Shown: piece after piece, positions 56,041 to 63,547 of the stretch
Layout: each line of letters starts with the position of its first letter
Numbering within the stretch: the first letter of the stretch is position 1
Assembly: GCF_000717335.1 (NCBI RefSeq)
Contig: NZ_JNYZ01000043.1
Location: forward strand, 1 to 64,000
DNA: 64,000 nt
Reading direction: 5' to 3'
From: Amycolatopsis jejuensis
GTDB taxonomy: Bacteria > Actinomycetota > Actinomycetes > Mycobacteriales > Pseudonocardiaceae
Notes under the pieces: model-generated
Databases searched by the model: none
What the model was told of the DNA's origin: nothing
The model's input: only the letters and a program-made list of their open reading frames with translations
Program-made: the position numbers and the translations under genes

Positions 56041-57594
56041 ATGGCATATCGGGAGGTTTCGGTGATCGAGATCAAAGAGGTGCTGCGGCTGTGGCTGGCG
56101 GGCCATTCGCTGCGTGAGGTGACCCGGCTTGCCGGGTTGGACCGGAAAACGGTCCGCAGGTACGTCCAGGCCGCGCAGGCGGCAGGCGTGGCCCGCGAGG
56201 GCGGCGACGGGCAGCTGACCGACGAGGTTCTCGGGGCGGTGGTGGCGGTGGTTCGCCCGGACCGGCCCCGCGGCAACGGCGCCTCGTGGGAGGCGATCGC
56301 CGTGCAACGTGAGCAGATCCAGACCTGGCTGAAGCATGATTTGACCCTGGCGAAGATCCACATGCTGCTCGGGCGCCGCGGTGTCGTGGTGCCCTACCGA
56401 ACGCTGCACCGATTCGCGGTGGCGGAGCTGGGGTTCGGCCGCCGTCAGCCGACGGTGCCGGTGACCGATGGCAAGCCAGGCCAGGAAGTGCAGGTCGATT
56501 TCGGTCGGCTCGGCCTGGTCCCGGACCCGCCCACGGCGCGGCAACGGGTCGCTCAGGGGTTGATCTTCACCGCGGTCTACTCGCGGCACATGTTCGTCTA
56601 TCCGACGCTGCGGCAGACGCTCGAGGATGTGGTGGCGGGGTTCGAGGCGGCGTGGGTGTTCTTCGGCGGCGTGTTCGCGGTTGTGGTGCCGGACAACATG
56701 AAAGCGATCGTGGATCAGGCCGACGCGGTCGATCCGCGGTTGAACGACGCGTTCCGCGAGTACGCCCAGTCTCGCGGGTTCGCGGTCGATCCGGCGCGGG
56801 TCCGGCATCCGCGTGACAAGCCGCGCGTTGAACGGTGCGTGCAATATGCACGGTCGAATTTCTTTGTGGGAGAGGACTTCCGCGACATCGACGACTGCCG
56901 TCAGCGTGCGGTCGTCTGGTGCGCCGAGGTCGCCGGGACCCGCATCCACGGCACCACGCAGCGACGGCCGGGTGAGGTTTTCGAGGCCGAGGAGTGCCCG
57001 GTGTTGCTTCCGCTGCCGACCGACGGGTTCGTGATTCCGTCCTACACGCGGCCGAAAGTCGCCCCGGATCGGCATGTCGAGGTGGCCAGGTCTCTCTATA
57101 GCGTTCCGGGTGACCTTGTCGGGCAACGGATCCTGGCCCGCGCCGACGGCACGACGGTCAAGCTCTACTGGCGCGGCCAGCTGATCAAAGTCCACTCGCA
57201 TCAGCAACCGGGCCGGCGGCGCACCGATCCGGCGGACCTGCCCAGCGAGGTGACCGCCTACGCGATGCGCGATCTCGACGCGTTGAACCGCCGGGCTGCG
57301 GCGCACGGCGATCACATCGCCGCCTACGCCGCCGCGCTGCTGGAGCATCCGTTGCCCTGGACCAAAATGCGGCAGGTCTATCGGCTGCTCGGTTTGGTCC
57401 GCCGACACGGCGCCGACGCGGTCGACGACGCCTGCGCCCGGGCGCTGGAGGCCGAGGCGGTCAACGTCGGCCTGATCGACCGCATGCTCACCCGCGGCCT
57501 CGACGGCCGACCCGTCACCGCGCCGGTTCCGCTCAGCACCGCCAGCCGTTTTGTCCGTGACAGCAAGGACTTCACCGTCAGGAGGCCTTCATGA
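56041..57594 (+). CDS. istA: IS21-family transposase IstA
   Basis: 517 residues from ATG at 56041; GTG at 56062 behind GGGAGG is an alternative. An N-terminal helix-turn-helix (VLRLWLAGHSLREVTRLAGL then DRKTVRRYVQAA) is followed by the DDE integrase core: VDFGRLG (about 150), VVPDNMK (about 217) and ERCVQYARSNFF (about 262). A C-terminal beta domain follows (RPKVAPDRHVEVARSLYSVP). The stop overlaps the istB start. Confidence 0.93.
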   Translation: MAYREVSVIEIKEVLRLWLAGHSLREVTRLAGLDRKTVRRYVQAAQAAGVAREGGDGQLTDEVLGAVVAVVRPDRPRGNGASWEAIAVQREQIQTWLKHDLTLAKIHMLLGRRGVVVPYRTLHRFAVAELGFGRRQPTVPVTDGKPGQEVQVDFGRLGLVPDPPTARQRVAQGLIFTAVYSRHMFVYPTLRQTLEDVVAGFEAAWVFFGGVFAVVVPDNMKAIVDQADAVDPRLNDAFREYAQSRGFAVDPARVRHPRDKPRVERCVQYARSNFFVGEDFRDIDDCRQRAVVWCAEVAGTRIHGTTQRRPGEVFEAEECPVLLPLPTDGFVIPSYTRPKVAPDRHVEVARSLYSVPGDLVGQRILARADGTTVKLYWRGQLIKVHSHQQPGRRRTDPADLPSEVTAYAMRDLDALNRRAAAHGDHIAAYAAALLEHPLPWTKMRQVYRLLGLVRRHGADAVDDACARALEAEAVNVGLIDRMLTRGLDGRPVTAPVPLSTASRFVRDSKDFTVRRPS

Positions 57595-58418
57595 GCCCCG
57601 CCAGCCGCGCCACCACGGCCCGGAACACGACCACCAAGCCCATCGAGGTCACCGCGGAACTCAAGGCGCTGCTGCGGCGCCTGAAGCTCGGCAGGCTGCT
57701 CGACACCCTGCCCGAACGCCTCGCCCTCGCCCGCGGCGAACACCTTCCGCATCATGACTTCCTGGAGATGCTGCTCGCCGACGAGGTCACCCGCCGCGAC
57801 CGTCAATCAGCGCAGGTGCGCGCGAAGATCGCGCACCTGGAACCCGGGATGCACCTGGATGCCTGGGACGAGTCGACCAAGGTCGCCTACGACCGGCAGC
57901 TCTGGGCCGAGCTGACCTCGCTGCGGTTCCTCGCCGACTCCTACAACGTCCTCATCATGGGACCGGTCGGAGTCGGAAAAACCTTCCTGGCCAACGCTTT
58001 GGGCCACGCCGCGGTCCGGCGCAAGTACTCCGTCCACACCGAACGCGCGGACAAGGTGTTCAAGCGGCTCAAGGCCGCACGACTGGACCACACCTACGAC
58101 GAGGAAATCCGGAAACTGCACCGCGTCGAACTGCTCATCCTCGACGACCTCGCCCTCCACCCGCTCGACGCGGTGCAGACCAACGACTTCTACCAGCTGA
58201 TCGTCGAACGTCACCGGGAAGCCTCCACCATCGTCACCTCCAACCGGGAACCGCCGGAGATCCTGGCCATGATGGCCGACCCGCTTCTCGCCCAATCCGC
58301 GATCGACCGGTTCCAGTCCGCCGCCTTCGAACTCGTCATCGAGGGCGAGAGCTACCGACAGCGCCAGAAGCCCACCATCGCCGCTCTCGCCGACCGCGAC
58401 CGCGACACCCGCAGTTGA
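57591..58418 (+). CDS. istB: IS21-family helper ATPase IstB
   Basis: 275 residues. AAA+ of the DnaA/DnaC type: Walker A GPVGVGKTFLANAL (about 124-131), Walker B LLILDDLALHPLD, sensor TSNREPPE. IstB controls target choice and joins the IstA complex. An N-terminal helical segment (about 15-85) precedes the ATPase. ATG overlaps the istA stop. Confidence 0.94.
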   Translation: MSPASRATTARNTTTKPIEVTAELKALLRRLKLGRLLDTLPERLALARGEHLPHHDFLEMLLADEVTRRDRQSAQVRAKIAHLEPGMHLDAWDESTKVAYDRQLWAELTSLRFLADSYNVLIMGPVGVGKTFLANALGHAAVRRKYSVHTERADKVFKRLKAARLDHTYDEEIRKLHRVELLILDDLALHPLDAVQTNDFYQLIVERHREASTIVTSNREPPEILAMMADPLLAQSAIDRFQSAAFELVIEGESYRQRQKPTIAALADRDRDTRS

Positions 58419-58604
58419 CCATTTCCACCGACTGGACCACCATCAACACACGGCCCGCGACCGCCGGCCCGAGATGGTCCCTAGCTCGTGGCAAACGGTG
58501 GTCCCATGCTCATGGCAGGCGACAGTCAGGACATTGCGGCGGCGTGCGGGCAGCTTGCTGCTGAGGGTTGAGTTTTCCTTTTCAGAGTTGGAGTAGTCGT
58601 CTTG

Positions 58605-58865
58605 TTGTGTGCGCCGAGCCTGCTCGATCCGGCGGCGGAGGAACTGAAACTGGCCGACGTGAACAGCGCAGCAGAGGCAGCCCGAACGGCACGAACGTTG
58701 CTGGGCGAACGCTTCGACGCGATGAGCTTCATGTACGTCCTGATGCGGGCATTCGAGGTGGACTACCACGCTGCTCGGGCGGCCTCTCGGTGGCACGGGT
58801 GTGGGCAGGGTGCGTTGTCGGACACGGATCTCGAGGTCGTGCTTTCTCCGTGGCTCGGTCGCTGA
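58605..58865 (+). CDS. small conserved protein B, paralog of the one after rlmN
   Basis: 86 residues from TTG at 58605, chosen because it aligns with the ATG of the 52903 copy and keeps the same GGAG spacing. It matches APSLLxPAxEEL, LLGERF, FMYVLMRAFEV, AAR-ASRW, LSD-DLE and PWLxR of copy A. It follows the resumed end of the split rlmN copy by 33 bp, just as copy A follows intact rlmN. Function unknown. Confidence 0.7.
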   Translation: MCAPSLLDPAAEELKLADVNSAAEAARTARTLLGERFDAMSFMYVLMRAFEVDYHAARAASRWHGCGQGALSDTDLEVVLSPWLGR

Positions 58866-58986
58866 TTCGGAACCGCGTCTACCGCCTCTGGACCAGATCG
58901 ACGGTTGTCGCTCGACGCAGGTCTGGGGCGTCACGAACGGTGCTTGGGCGGCACTGCCAGCTGCAGTGAACGGCTTCTGCCCTCGC

Positions 58987-59919
58987 CTACTGCCAACTGC
59001 GCTGCGCCGGGTGCCACTGACCTGCTGGCGGGGCTGTCTGCAGCAGGGGCGTGACGAACGCGTCCGCCAAGTCCATGACGCCGGTGAGCGAGCGGAACTC
59101 GGTCGAAAGCTCGCGGACGCCCGCAGCGGCTGCCCGGTAACCGGCGTCCCACGTTTTGTTCGGCACGGTAAAGGCGGCAGGCAACGTCAATGTCGTACCT
59201 CGTGCGATCCGGCGCTCGGCTTCCTTGTGCAGGACTGTGTGTACGGCGCGGCCCTCCAGCGTCTCTTTGAGCATGATCAGTACGAGGTCGACGAGGTCTT
59301 TGTACCGGCTGGAGTTGATAGTTGCAGCCGGTCCGTGCATTTCGTACATCGCGCAGATTTTCTCGGCGACGTGGTCCTCGAGTGGGTACATGCGTATTTC
59401 GGGCCACGTCTTACAGTCTGTGGCAAAGGTCGGCACCAAGGGCGCGGTGACGATCTTGCCGTGAGGAAGGTGGCTGGACGCGACCACGTCAACACTTACC
59501 CTGGTCAACTCGGCGTGGGCGGCCATCACTCGGAATTTGATCTTCTGAGTACGGCGCTCCATGTTGGCGACAGCGGACGACTCGTAGTGCTCGAAAGAGA
59601 GATGGTCGTCGAGCTGAACCTCCGCCGCTCGCTTCAGGGCTTTCACCGCGGCGTCGACCGTGTCTTCGGCGGAAAGCAGGTCGACATCGGTCGAGTACCG
59701 CGCAGCCGGCCAGCGCACGAGCAGAGCCTGACCGCCCTTGAGGACCCAGCCTTGCGGGTCATGATGGAAAACCCGGGCCATCAGGCGGCGATGGAAGTAC
59801 AGGTCAAGTAGTTCTCTCGGCGAGCTGCCGGTGCTTCGGGCAGCGTTTTTCGCCCTATCGCTTAGCGAAGCGCGTAAGGCCCTGGATGTCATCGGTCGCG
59901 GCGGATCAAGAGGGGGCAT
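58987..59919 (-). CDS. abiEii: AbiEii-type nucleotidyltransferase toxin
   Basis: 310 residues of the AbiEii/AbiGii (DUF1814) nucleotidyltransferases. The motif LKGGQALLVRW (residues 60-70) is followed by TDVDLL (77-82) as the catalytic pair, then a helical C-terminal half with KDLVDLVLIM. AbiEii is the toxin of a type IV system that blocks phage. It lies 38 bp downstream of the AbiEi gene, in the usual order. The start is ATG 59919 or 59892; neither has a good ribosome site. Confidence 0.88.
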   Translation of the reverse strand: MPPLDPPRPMTSRALRASLSDRAKNAARSTGSSPRELLDLYFHRRLMARVFHHDPQGWVLKGGQALLVRWPAARYSTDVDLLSAEDTVDAAVKALKRAAEVQLDDHLSFEHYESSAVANMERRTQKIKFRVMAAHAELTRVSVDVVASSHLPHGKIVTAPLVPTFATDCKTWPEIRMYPLEDHVAEKICAMYEMHGPAATINSSRYKDLVDLVLIMLKETLEGRAVHTVLHKEAERRIARGTTLTLPAAFTVPNKTWDAGYRAAAAGVRELSTEFRSLTGVMDLADAFVTPLLQTAPPAGQWHPAQRSWQ

Positions 59920-59957
59920 GATGGTTAGTGGTCGCTCGGCTCATTTTCGTGACGCGG

Positions 59958-61136
59958 TTAGTCAAGTTCTTTGCGGTCAGCCTTGTCCTGAGTCTGCGTG
60001 GTGGAAGACTGCTGGTCGCTAAGAGTGGTCAGCCTAGCCTGGACCCGGGCCAAGGCCGCGGCGGCGTCGCGTCCCAACGCTCCGTCCAGGACGTCCTCGC
60101 GCGAGCGAGGCGACAACCCGGTGAGCGCCTGCGCGCTCAGGGTGTTGCCCGTGGTCAATGCGGCGATCCGCGCGACGACGTCGCTGTGGCCGATGAGGTC
60201 GCTGAGGGGCGCTGTCGGAGACAGAGCCAACGTCGAGGCAGCTGCGTCCGTCGCCAGCTTGGCGACGGCGCTGGCGAGACCAGCCGCTGGCTCGGACATC
60301 AGTGCCGACGTGAGATCGGTCCTATGCAGTGCTCCGATGCCGGATGCTGCGGGGAGCAGGTCACGGAGGAGACGGCTGGCGGCTTCCGGGGGAAGGTCCA
60401 AGATCGGCGCGCCGCTCGCCGCAAGTTCCATCCGTGTGGTGAGTGGTTGGTGGCCGAGGCGCGCGGGGCGAATTGCGAGCTCGGCGGTGGTCAGACCGAT
60501 CTGCTCGAGAAGGTGTTCCAGCAGCGCATCCCCGGACGTGGGCCGGACTCGGTAGCGGCGGGCGTAGGGGGTGATGCGGTCGGCGAGCTCGTCGAGGCGC
60601 AGCTTCCCGGCCACCACGGCCTCGCGGATAACGGTGGCAACGTGACTGCCATCGAGGTGTTGTTCGAGCAGGTCGCACACGGTCCTCAGCATCGTCGTGA
60701 CGGGCAGTCCGTCGATCAGAGTCACATCCTCGTCTGCCAGATCTCCGGGGCGTAGCCACACGTCGGGGTCGCGGCTGCTCCGCCGGCGCGGCGTTGTCAG
60801 TGTGATTCGGTCGTTGACCAGCTCCCCGACCTGGTGCAGCCTCGTTGCCGTCGCATGCGAGACCACGCCTCCGTCGGTTTCCAGGGGCTGTCGTTCCCAG
60901 CTGGGAGTTTCCGGTCGAAGCGTGAGCCAAACGGCTTGCTCTTCCTGGGCGTCGGTGATGCCAGCTGCCGTCGAGGCGTACACGCCACGGCGGACCAGAT
61001 CCAGGAAACCAGCTCCCTTTAGCCGGTGCAGGGTCACAGCGTCCACGCCCACGCTCTTGGCCTGTTTCGCTGTGACCATGCCCCACTGATCGGCTGTCCA
61101 GGTGCCGAGCTGCGCAAGGGCGCGCTGAGTCTCCAT
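59958..61136 (-). CDS. abiEi: AbiEi-family antitoxin/repressor with long C-terminal part
   Basis: 392 residues. An N-terminal winged-helix (about 10-60; WGMVTAKQAKSVGVDAVTLH, RRGVYAST) and an AbiEi-like core (RLHQVGELVNDRITLTTP, then LPVTTMLRTVCDLLEQHLDG) make up about 215 residues. The remaining 175, Ala/Leu/Thr-rich, are not typical of AbiEi (usually 200-280 residues) and may form an extra helical domain. AbiEi neutralises AbiEii and represses the operon. Confidence 0.82.
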   Translation of the reverse strand: METQRALAQLGTWTADQWGMVTAKQAKSVGVDAVTLHRLKGAGFLDLVRRGVYASTAAGITDAQEEQAVWLTLRPETPSWERQPLETDGGVVSHATATRLHQVGELVNDRITLTTPRRRSSRDPDVWLRPGDLADEDVTLIDGLPVTTMLRTVCDLLEQHLDGSHVATVIREAVVAGKLRLDELADRITPYARRYRVRPTSGDALLEHLLEQIGLTTAELAIRPARLGHQPLTTRMELAASGAPILDLPPEAASRLLRDLLPAASGIGALHRTDLTSALMSEPAAGLASAVAKLATDAAASTLALSPTAPLSDLIGHSDVVARIAALTTGNTLSAQALTGLSPRSREDVLDGALGRDAAAALARVQARLTTLSDQQSSTTQTQDKADRKELD

Positions 61137-61158
61137 ACCTCGAATCCTACACGCTTAT

Positions 61159-61259
61159 ACAGCGTTTGTTTCAACCTGTGACGCAAAGGTTTCGTCTAGA
61201 GTGTAATTAACGCTGCTCTTGATGTAATATATGAAGTCAACGAACGTAGGAAACGCTGT
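61159..61259. promoter_or_regulatory. candidate AbiEi operator region with AACGCTG repeats
   Basis: ACAGCGTTT at 61159-61167 is the exact reverse complement of AAACGCTGT at 61251-61259; a third AACGCTG lies at 61209-61215. The region is AT-rich (GTGTAATTAACG, GATGTAATATATG). It directly precedes abiEi. The rest of the gap to 61499 shows no gene I can support. Confidence 0.6.
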
Positions 61260-61499
61260 CTGTATGACATGAGCTGGCTCGCGGTACTCCACGTCGACGA
61301 TTCGCAGGCTCGTCGAGATGCTGATCATTGCTGGGCGGCCCGGCAACGGCTGCTCGAACCTCCCGAGCGCTCGGCTGCAGCGTGGTTTGTGATCAGGTGA
61401 TCATCGACCAGGTGGATCACTCTGGCATCAATGCTGGAAGGCGAACCGGGCCGACTTGCGTGCCTACCGGGCGGCCGCTGAAGGAGAGGGCGAAGTGTC

Positions 61500-61748
61500 A
61501 TGACCGAGCCGATGAGTCGCGAACAGGTGCTGGCGGGAATCCAGTCAGAGATCGCCGAGAAGGAGGCTGCGGCGCAGCGGGAAACTGATGCTGAGAAGCG
61601 TCAGCGCATGCTGAGGCACGGGCGTTCTCGTGAAGTCTACGCAGACGAGGAAGCTGTCGCGATTGTTGCTGACATCGCCGAGAATGAAGCAAACCGTGTT
61701 GTCGCTTCAGGTATCGTCGCCAGGGCTCACCGGGGAAGCATACGCTAG
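61500..61748 (+). CDS. 82-residue hypothetical protein
   Basis: ATG at 61500 with AAGGAGAGGG upstream. Glu/Ala-rich, predicted to be nearly all helical (REQVLAGIQSEIAEKEAAAQ, then EEAVAIVADIAENEANRVVA). No signal peptide, no recognised family. It lies between abiEi and a convergent methyltransferase, overlapping the latter's end by 4 bp. It may be a DNA-binding or antitoxin-like small protein, but that is conjecture. Confidence 0.5.
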   Translation: MTEPMSREQVLAGIQSEIAEKEAAAQRETDAEKRQRMLRHGRSREVYADEEAVAIVADIAENEANRVVASGIVARAHRGSIR

Positions 61749-62554
61749 AACCGGAAACGTACGATCCGGGTCGACCTCTTCATGCCCGGCAAAAGGTTCA
61801 GCAACCGATACGCCCGCCGGACATTCGCCGGTGCCTTGGCCATCAGTTCCGGGGAGTCGTTCATCGGTGCTTCGTCGACGTATTCCAGGCGTGGGTGCCA
61901 GTCGGCCAGTGCGGATGGGTCGTCGAAGCCGCAGTGGAACTGCGTGCCGTACTTGCGCAACGTCGGGTCCCATTTCGACGTTCGCCAGGCCCATACCGAC
62001 ACCGTGTCGAGCTGGATCTGGCCGCCTGGGAAAGTGTCGACCACGGTGGTCAGCAGGCGTCGTGCGGCGGGCTCCGGTAGGTATGGCACCAGGCCCTCCG
62101 CGATCAGCAGCGTCGGTCGGTTGCGCGGGATTTGGTCCAGCCACGTCAGGTTCGTGACGTTCGATGCGATCAGCGTGTAGTGCTCACGTGGGGGCAGGAA
62201 CTGGCGCCGCAGTTCGATCACGCTCGGGTAGTCCACGTCGAACCAGTCGACCGTTGCCGGTGGGTCGAGGCGGTACATCCTTGCGTCCAGGCCGCAGCCC
62301 AGGTGGAGCACCACAGCGTCCGGGTGTGCGGACAGGAAGCGGCGAGCCCACTCGTCGTGTGCTTTTGCCCGCACCACGGCCGCCAGGCCCAGCTGGCTGG
62401 TGCCGAATCTGCGGTGGTCGTAGCCGGGGTCGAGACGGCGCATCGTCTCTTCCGCGTAGCGGTCGCCGAGAATCGGTTCTGGCAGGCGGTTGTCCAGCGC
62501 TTTTGCCTTGAGCACCGGGCTGAGCGTCTTCTGCACACCGACGAGTTCCTTCAC
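61745..62554 (-). CDS. TcmP/LCM-type SAM-dependent methyltransferase
   Basis: 269 residues. SAM motif VLHLGCGLDARMYRLD and the acidic FDVDYPSVIELRRQF, followed by LIAEGLVPYLPE, identify the leucine-carboxyl-methyltransferase/TcmP family. Members O-methylate carboxyl groups of polyketides and other small molecules. No biosynthetic genes are nearby. It is divergent from the Phd-type antitoxin gene. Confidence 0.86.
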   Translation of the reverse strand: MKELVGVQKTLSPVLKAKALDNRLPEPILGDRYAEETMRRLDPGYDHRRFGTSQLGLAAVVRAKAHDEWARRFLSAHPDAVVLHLGCGLDARMYRLDPPATVDWFDVDYPSVIELRRQFLPPREHYTLIASNVTNLTWLDQIPRNRPTLLIAEGLVPYLPEPAARRLLTTVVDTFPGGQIQLDTVSVWAWRTSKWDPTLRKYGTQFHCGFDDPSALADWHPRLEYVDEAPMNDSPELMAKAPANVRRAYRLLNLLPGMKRSTRIVRFRF

Positions 62555-62580
62555 CCTCGAACACTACTGCACTCCCTCTA

Positions 62581-62607
62581 CGTACTTGACGTACTTCACG
62601 TACGTGA
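62581..62607. promoter_or_regulatory. three 9-bp direct repeats (CGTACTTGA type)
   Basis: CGTACTTGA, CGTACTTCA, CGTACGTGA, back to back. The last contains the palindrome CACGTACGTG across its join. It lies 27 bp from the methyltransferase start and 71 bp from the antitoxin start. Confidence 0.65.
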
Positions 62608-62677
62608 GGGATACTGGGTGTCGATCGTTGGTGCGGCACCCGCCGCCGTCCGGTCATGAGTCTTGGAGGGACTGAAC

Positions 62678-63097
62678 GTGAATGCCTCGGTCCATTTCGA
62701 CACCTACAGCGATGCCCGCAACAACCTGAAGCAGCTGTTCGACGCGGCCGGGCAGGGGCGCGTCGCGACCATGCGGCGCGACGATTCCACCGCCGTCGTG
62801 GTGGACGCCGGGAGGATGCGGCATTTCCTCGCGTCAGTGGTTCCGTCGCGGGCGGAGGTCGTCGCGGAGGACGGCGGATGGTCGGTGTTCATTCCCGGGA
62901 TTCCGGTTGCCGCGGATGCGGTGTCGTTCGATGACGCGATCGAGGACATGGTCGATGCGCTGCGTGAGTACTCCGCCGACTGGCAGGACCGGCTGCGGGA
63001 CGCGCCGAACCACCGGGACAACTGGGGGTTGGTCCAGTTGATCGAACTGAGCGACGACGACGAGCTGCGAGCATGGCTGGTGAGTTCCACGCAATGA
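62678..63097 (+). CDS. Phd/YefM-like antitoxin with C-terminal extension
   Basis: 139 residues from GTG at 62678, with GGAGG at good spacing. The first 50 residues (HFDTYSDARNNLKQLFDAAG then ATMRRDDSTAVVVDAGRM) follow the Phd/YefM DNA-binding fold. The second half (PIAADAVSFDDAIEDMVDAL-like helices) probably binds the partner protein. Phd antitoxins normally have about 85 residues. Its stop overlaps the next start, the classic toxin-antitoxin layout. Confidence 0.8.
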   Translation: MNASVHFDTYSDARNNLKQLFDAAGQGRVATMRRDDSTAVVVDAGRMRHFLASVVPSRAEVVAEDGGWSVFIPGIPVAADAVSFDDAIEDMVDALREYSADWQDRLRDAPNHRDNWGLVQLIELSDDDELRAWLVSSTQ

Positions 63098-63507
63098 ACC
63101 GGCCTGCGCCCACGCGCGAGGATCTCGACACCTTCTGCCGCCGGGAAGGCTGGCAGGAGGTCCGGAATGCGCGAGGGGAGCACCTCACGTACGAGTTGCA
63201 CTTGCCCGATGGACGGATCCTGCGTACCCGGGTTTCGCGCCCTCCGGACAAGGCGACGTACGGCCCGAAAATGTGGGCACACGTTCTGCGGGACCAATTG
63301 TGCATCAGCGAGGCCGAATTCTGGGCGTGCGTGAAGGACGGGGTCGTTCCGGGCAGAACCGCCCCGCGGGTGGTGGCTGAGGCGGTGCCCGCGCAGGTGG
63401 TGCACCTGCTGATCCACCAGGTTCGCCTGCGGGAGGACGAGGTCGCCGCCATGACCCGGGACGAGGCGATCGCGCGCGTCAACCGGTTCTGGACCGAGGG
63501 CGGGTGA
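63094..63507 (+). CDS. toxin partner of the Phd-like antitoxin
   Basis: 137 residues from ATG at 63094. The sequence REGWQEVRNARGEHLTYELH then LPDGRILRTRVSRPPD and YGPKMWAHVLRDQLCISEAE resembles actinobacterial proteins annotated as cytotoxic translational repressors of toxin-antitoxin systems. They have no close RelE/ParE signature, and the activity is not established. A short His/Glu/Trp-rich core suggests an RNase-like enzyme. Overlap with the antitoxin stop supports pairing. Confidence 0.72.
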   Translation: MNRPAPTREDLDTFCRREGWQEVRNARGEHLTYELHLPDGRILRTRVSRPPDKATYGPKMWAHVLRDQLCISEAEFWACVKDGVVPGRTAPRVVAEAVPAQVVHLLIHQVRLREDEVAAMTRDEAIARVNRFWTEGG

Positions 63508-63511
63508 CCGG

Positions 63512-63537
63512 CCCGGCGATGCGGTGACATCGCCGGG
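63512..63537. terminator. bidirectional hairpin terminator
   Basis: CCCGGCGATG, loop CGGTGA, CATCGCCGGG: perfect 10-bp stem, 6-nt loop. It lies between the convergent toxin and esterase genes and can stop both. Confidence 0.75.
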
Positions 63538-63547
63538 ACCGGAGGGA

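Larger units (their letters stand above)
55889..58524 (+). mobile_element. IS21-family insertion sequence (2636 bp)
   Basis: Ends: TGTCGTCTGCC... at left and its near inverted match TGTCGCCTGCC... at right; the two share ATGGGACCACC after 17-18 bp. Flanked by a 6-bp direct repeat GTCAGG (55883-55888 and 58525-58530). Internal multiple terminal repeats typical of IS21 are visible: ATGGGACCACC at 55906, 55939 and 55971. It carries istA and istB in one operon. It interrupts the second rlmN copy. Confidence 0.92.
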
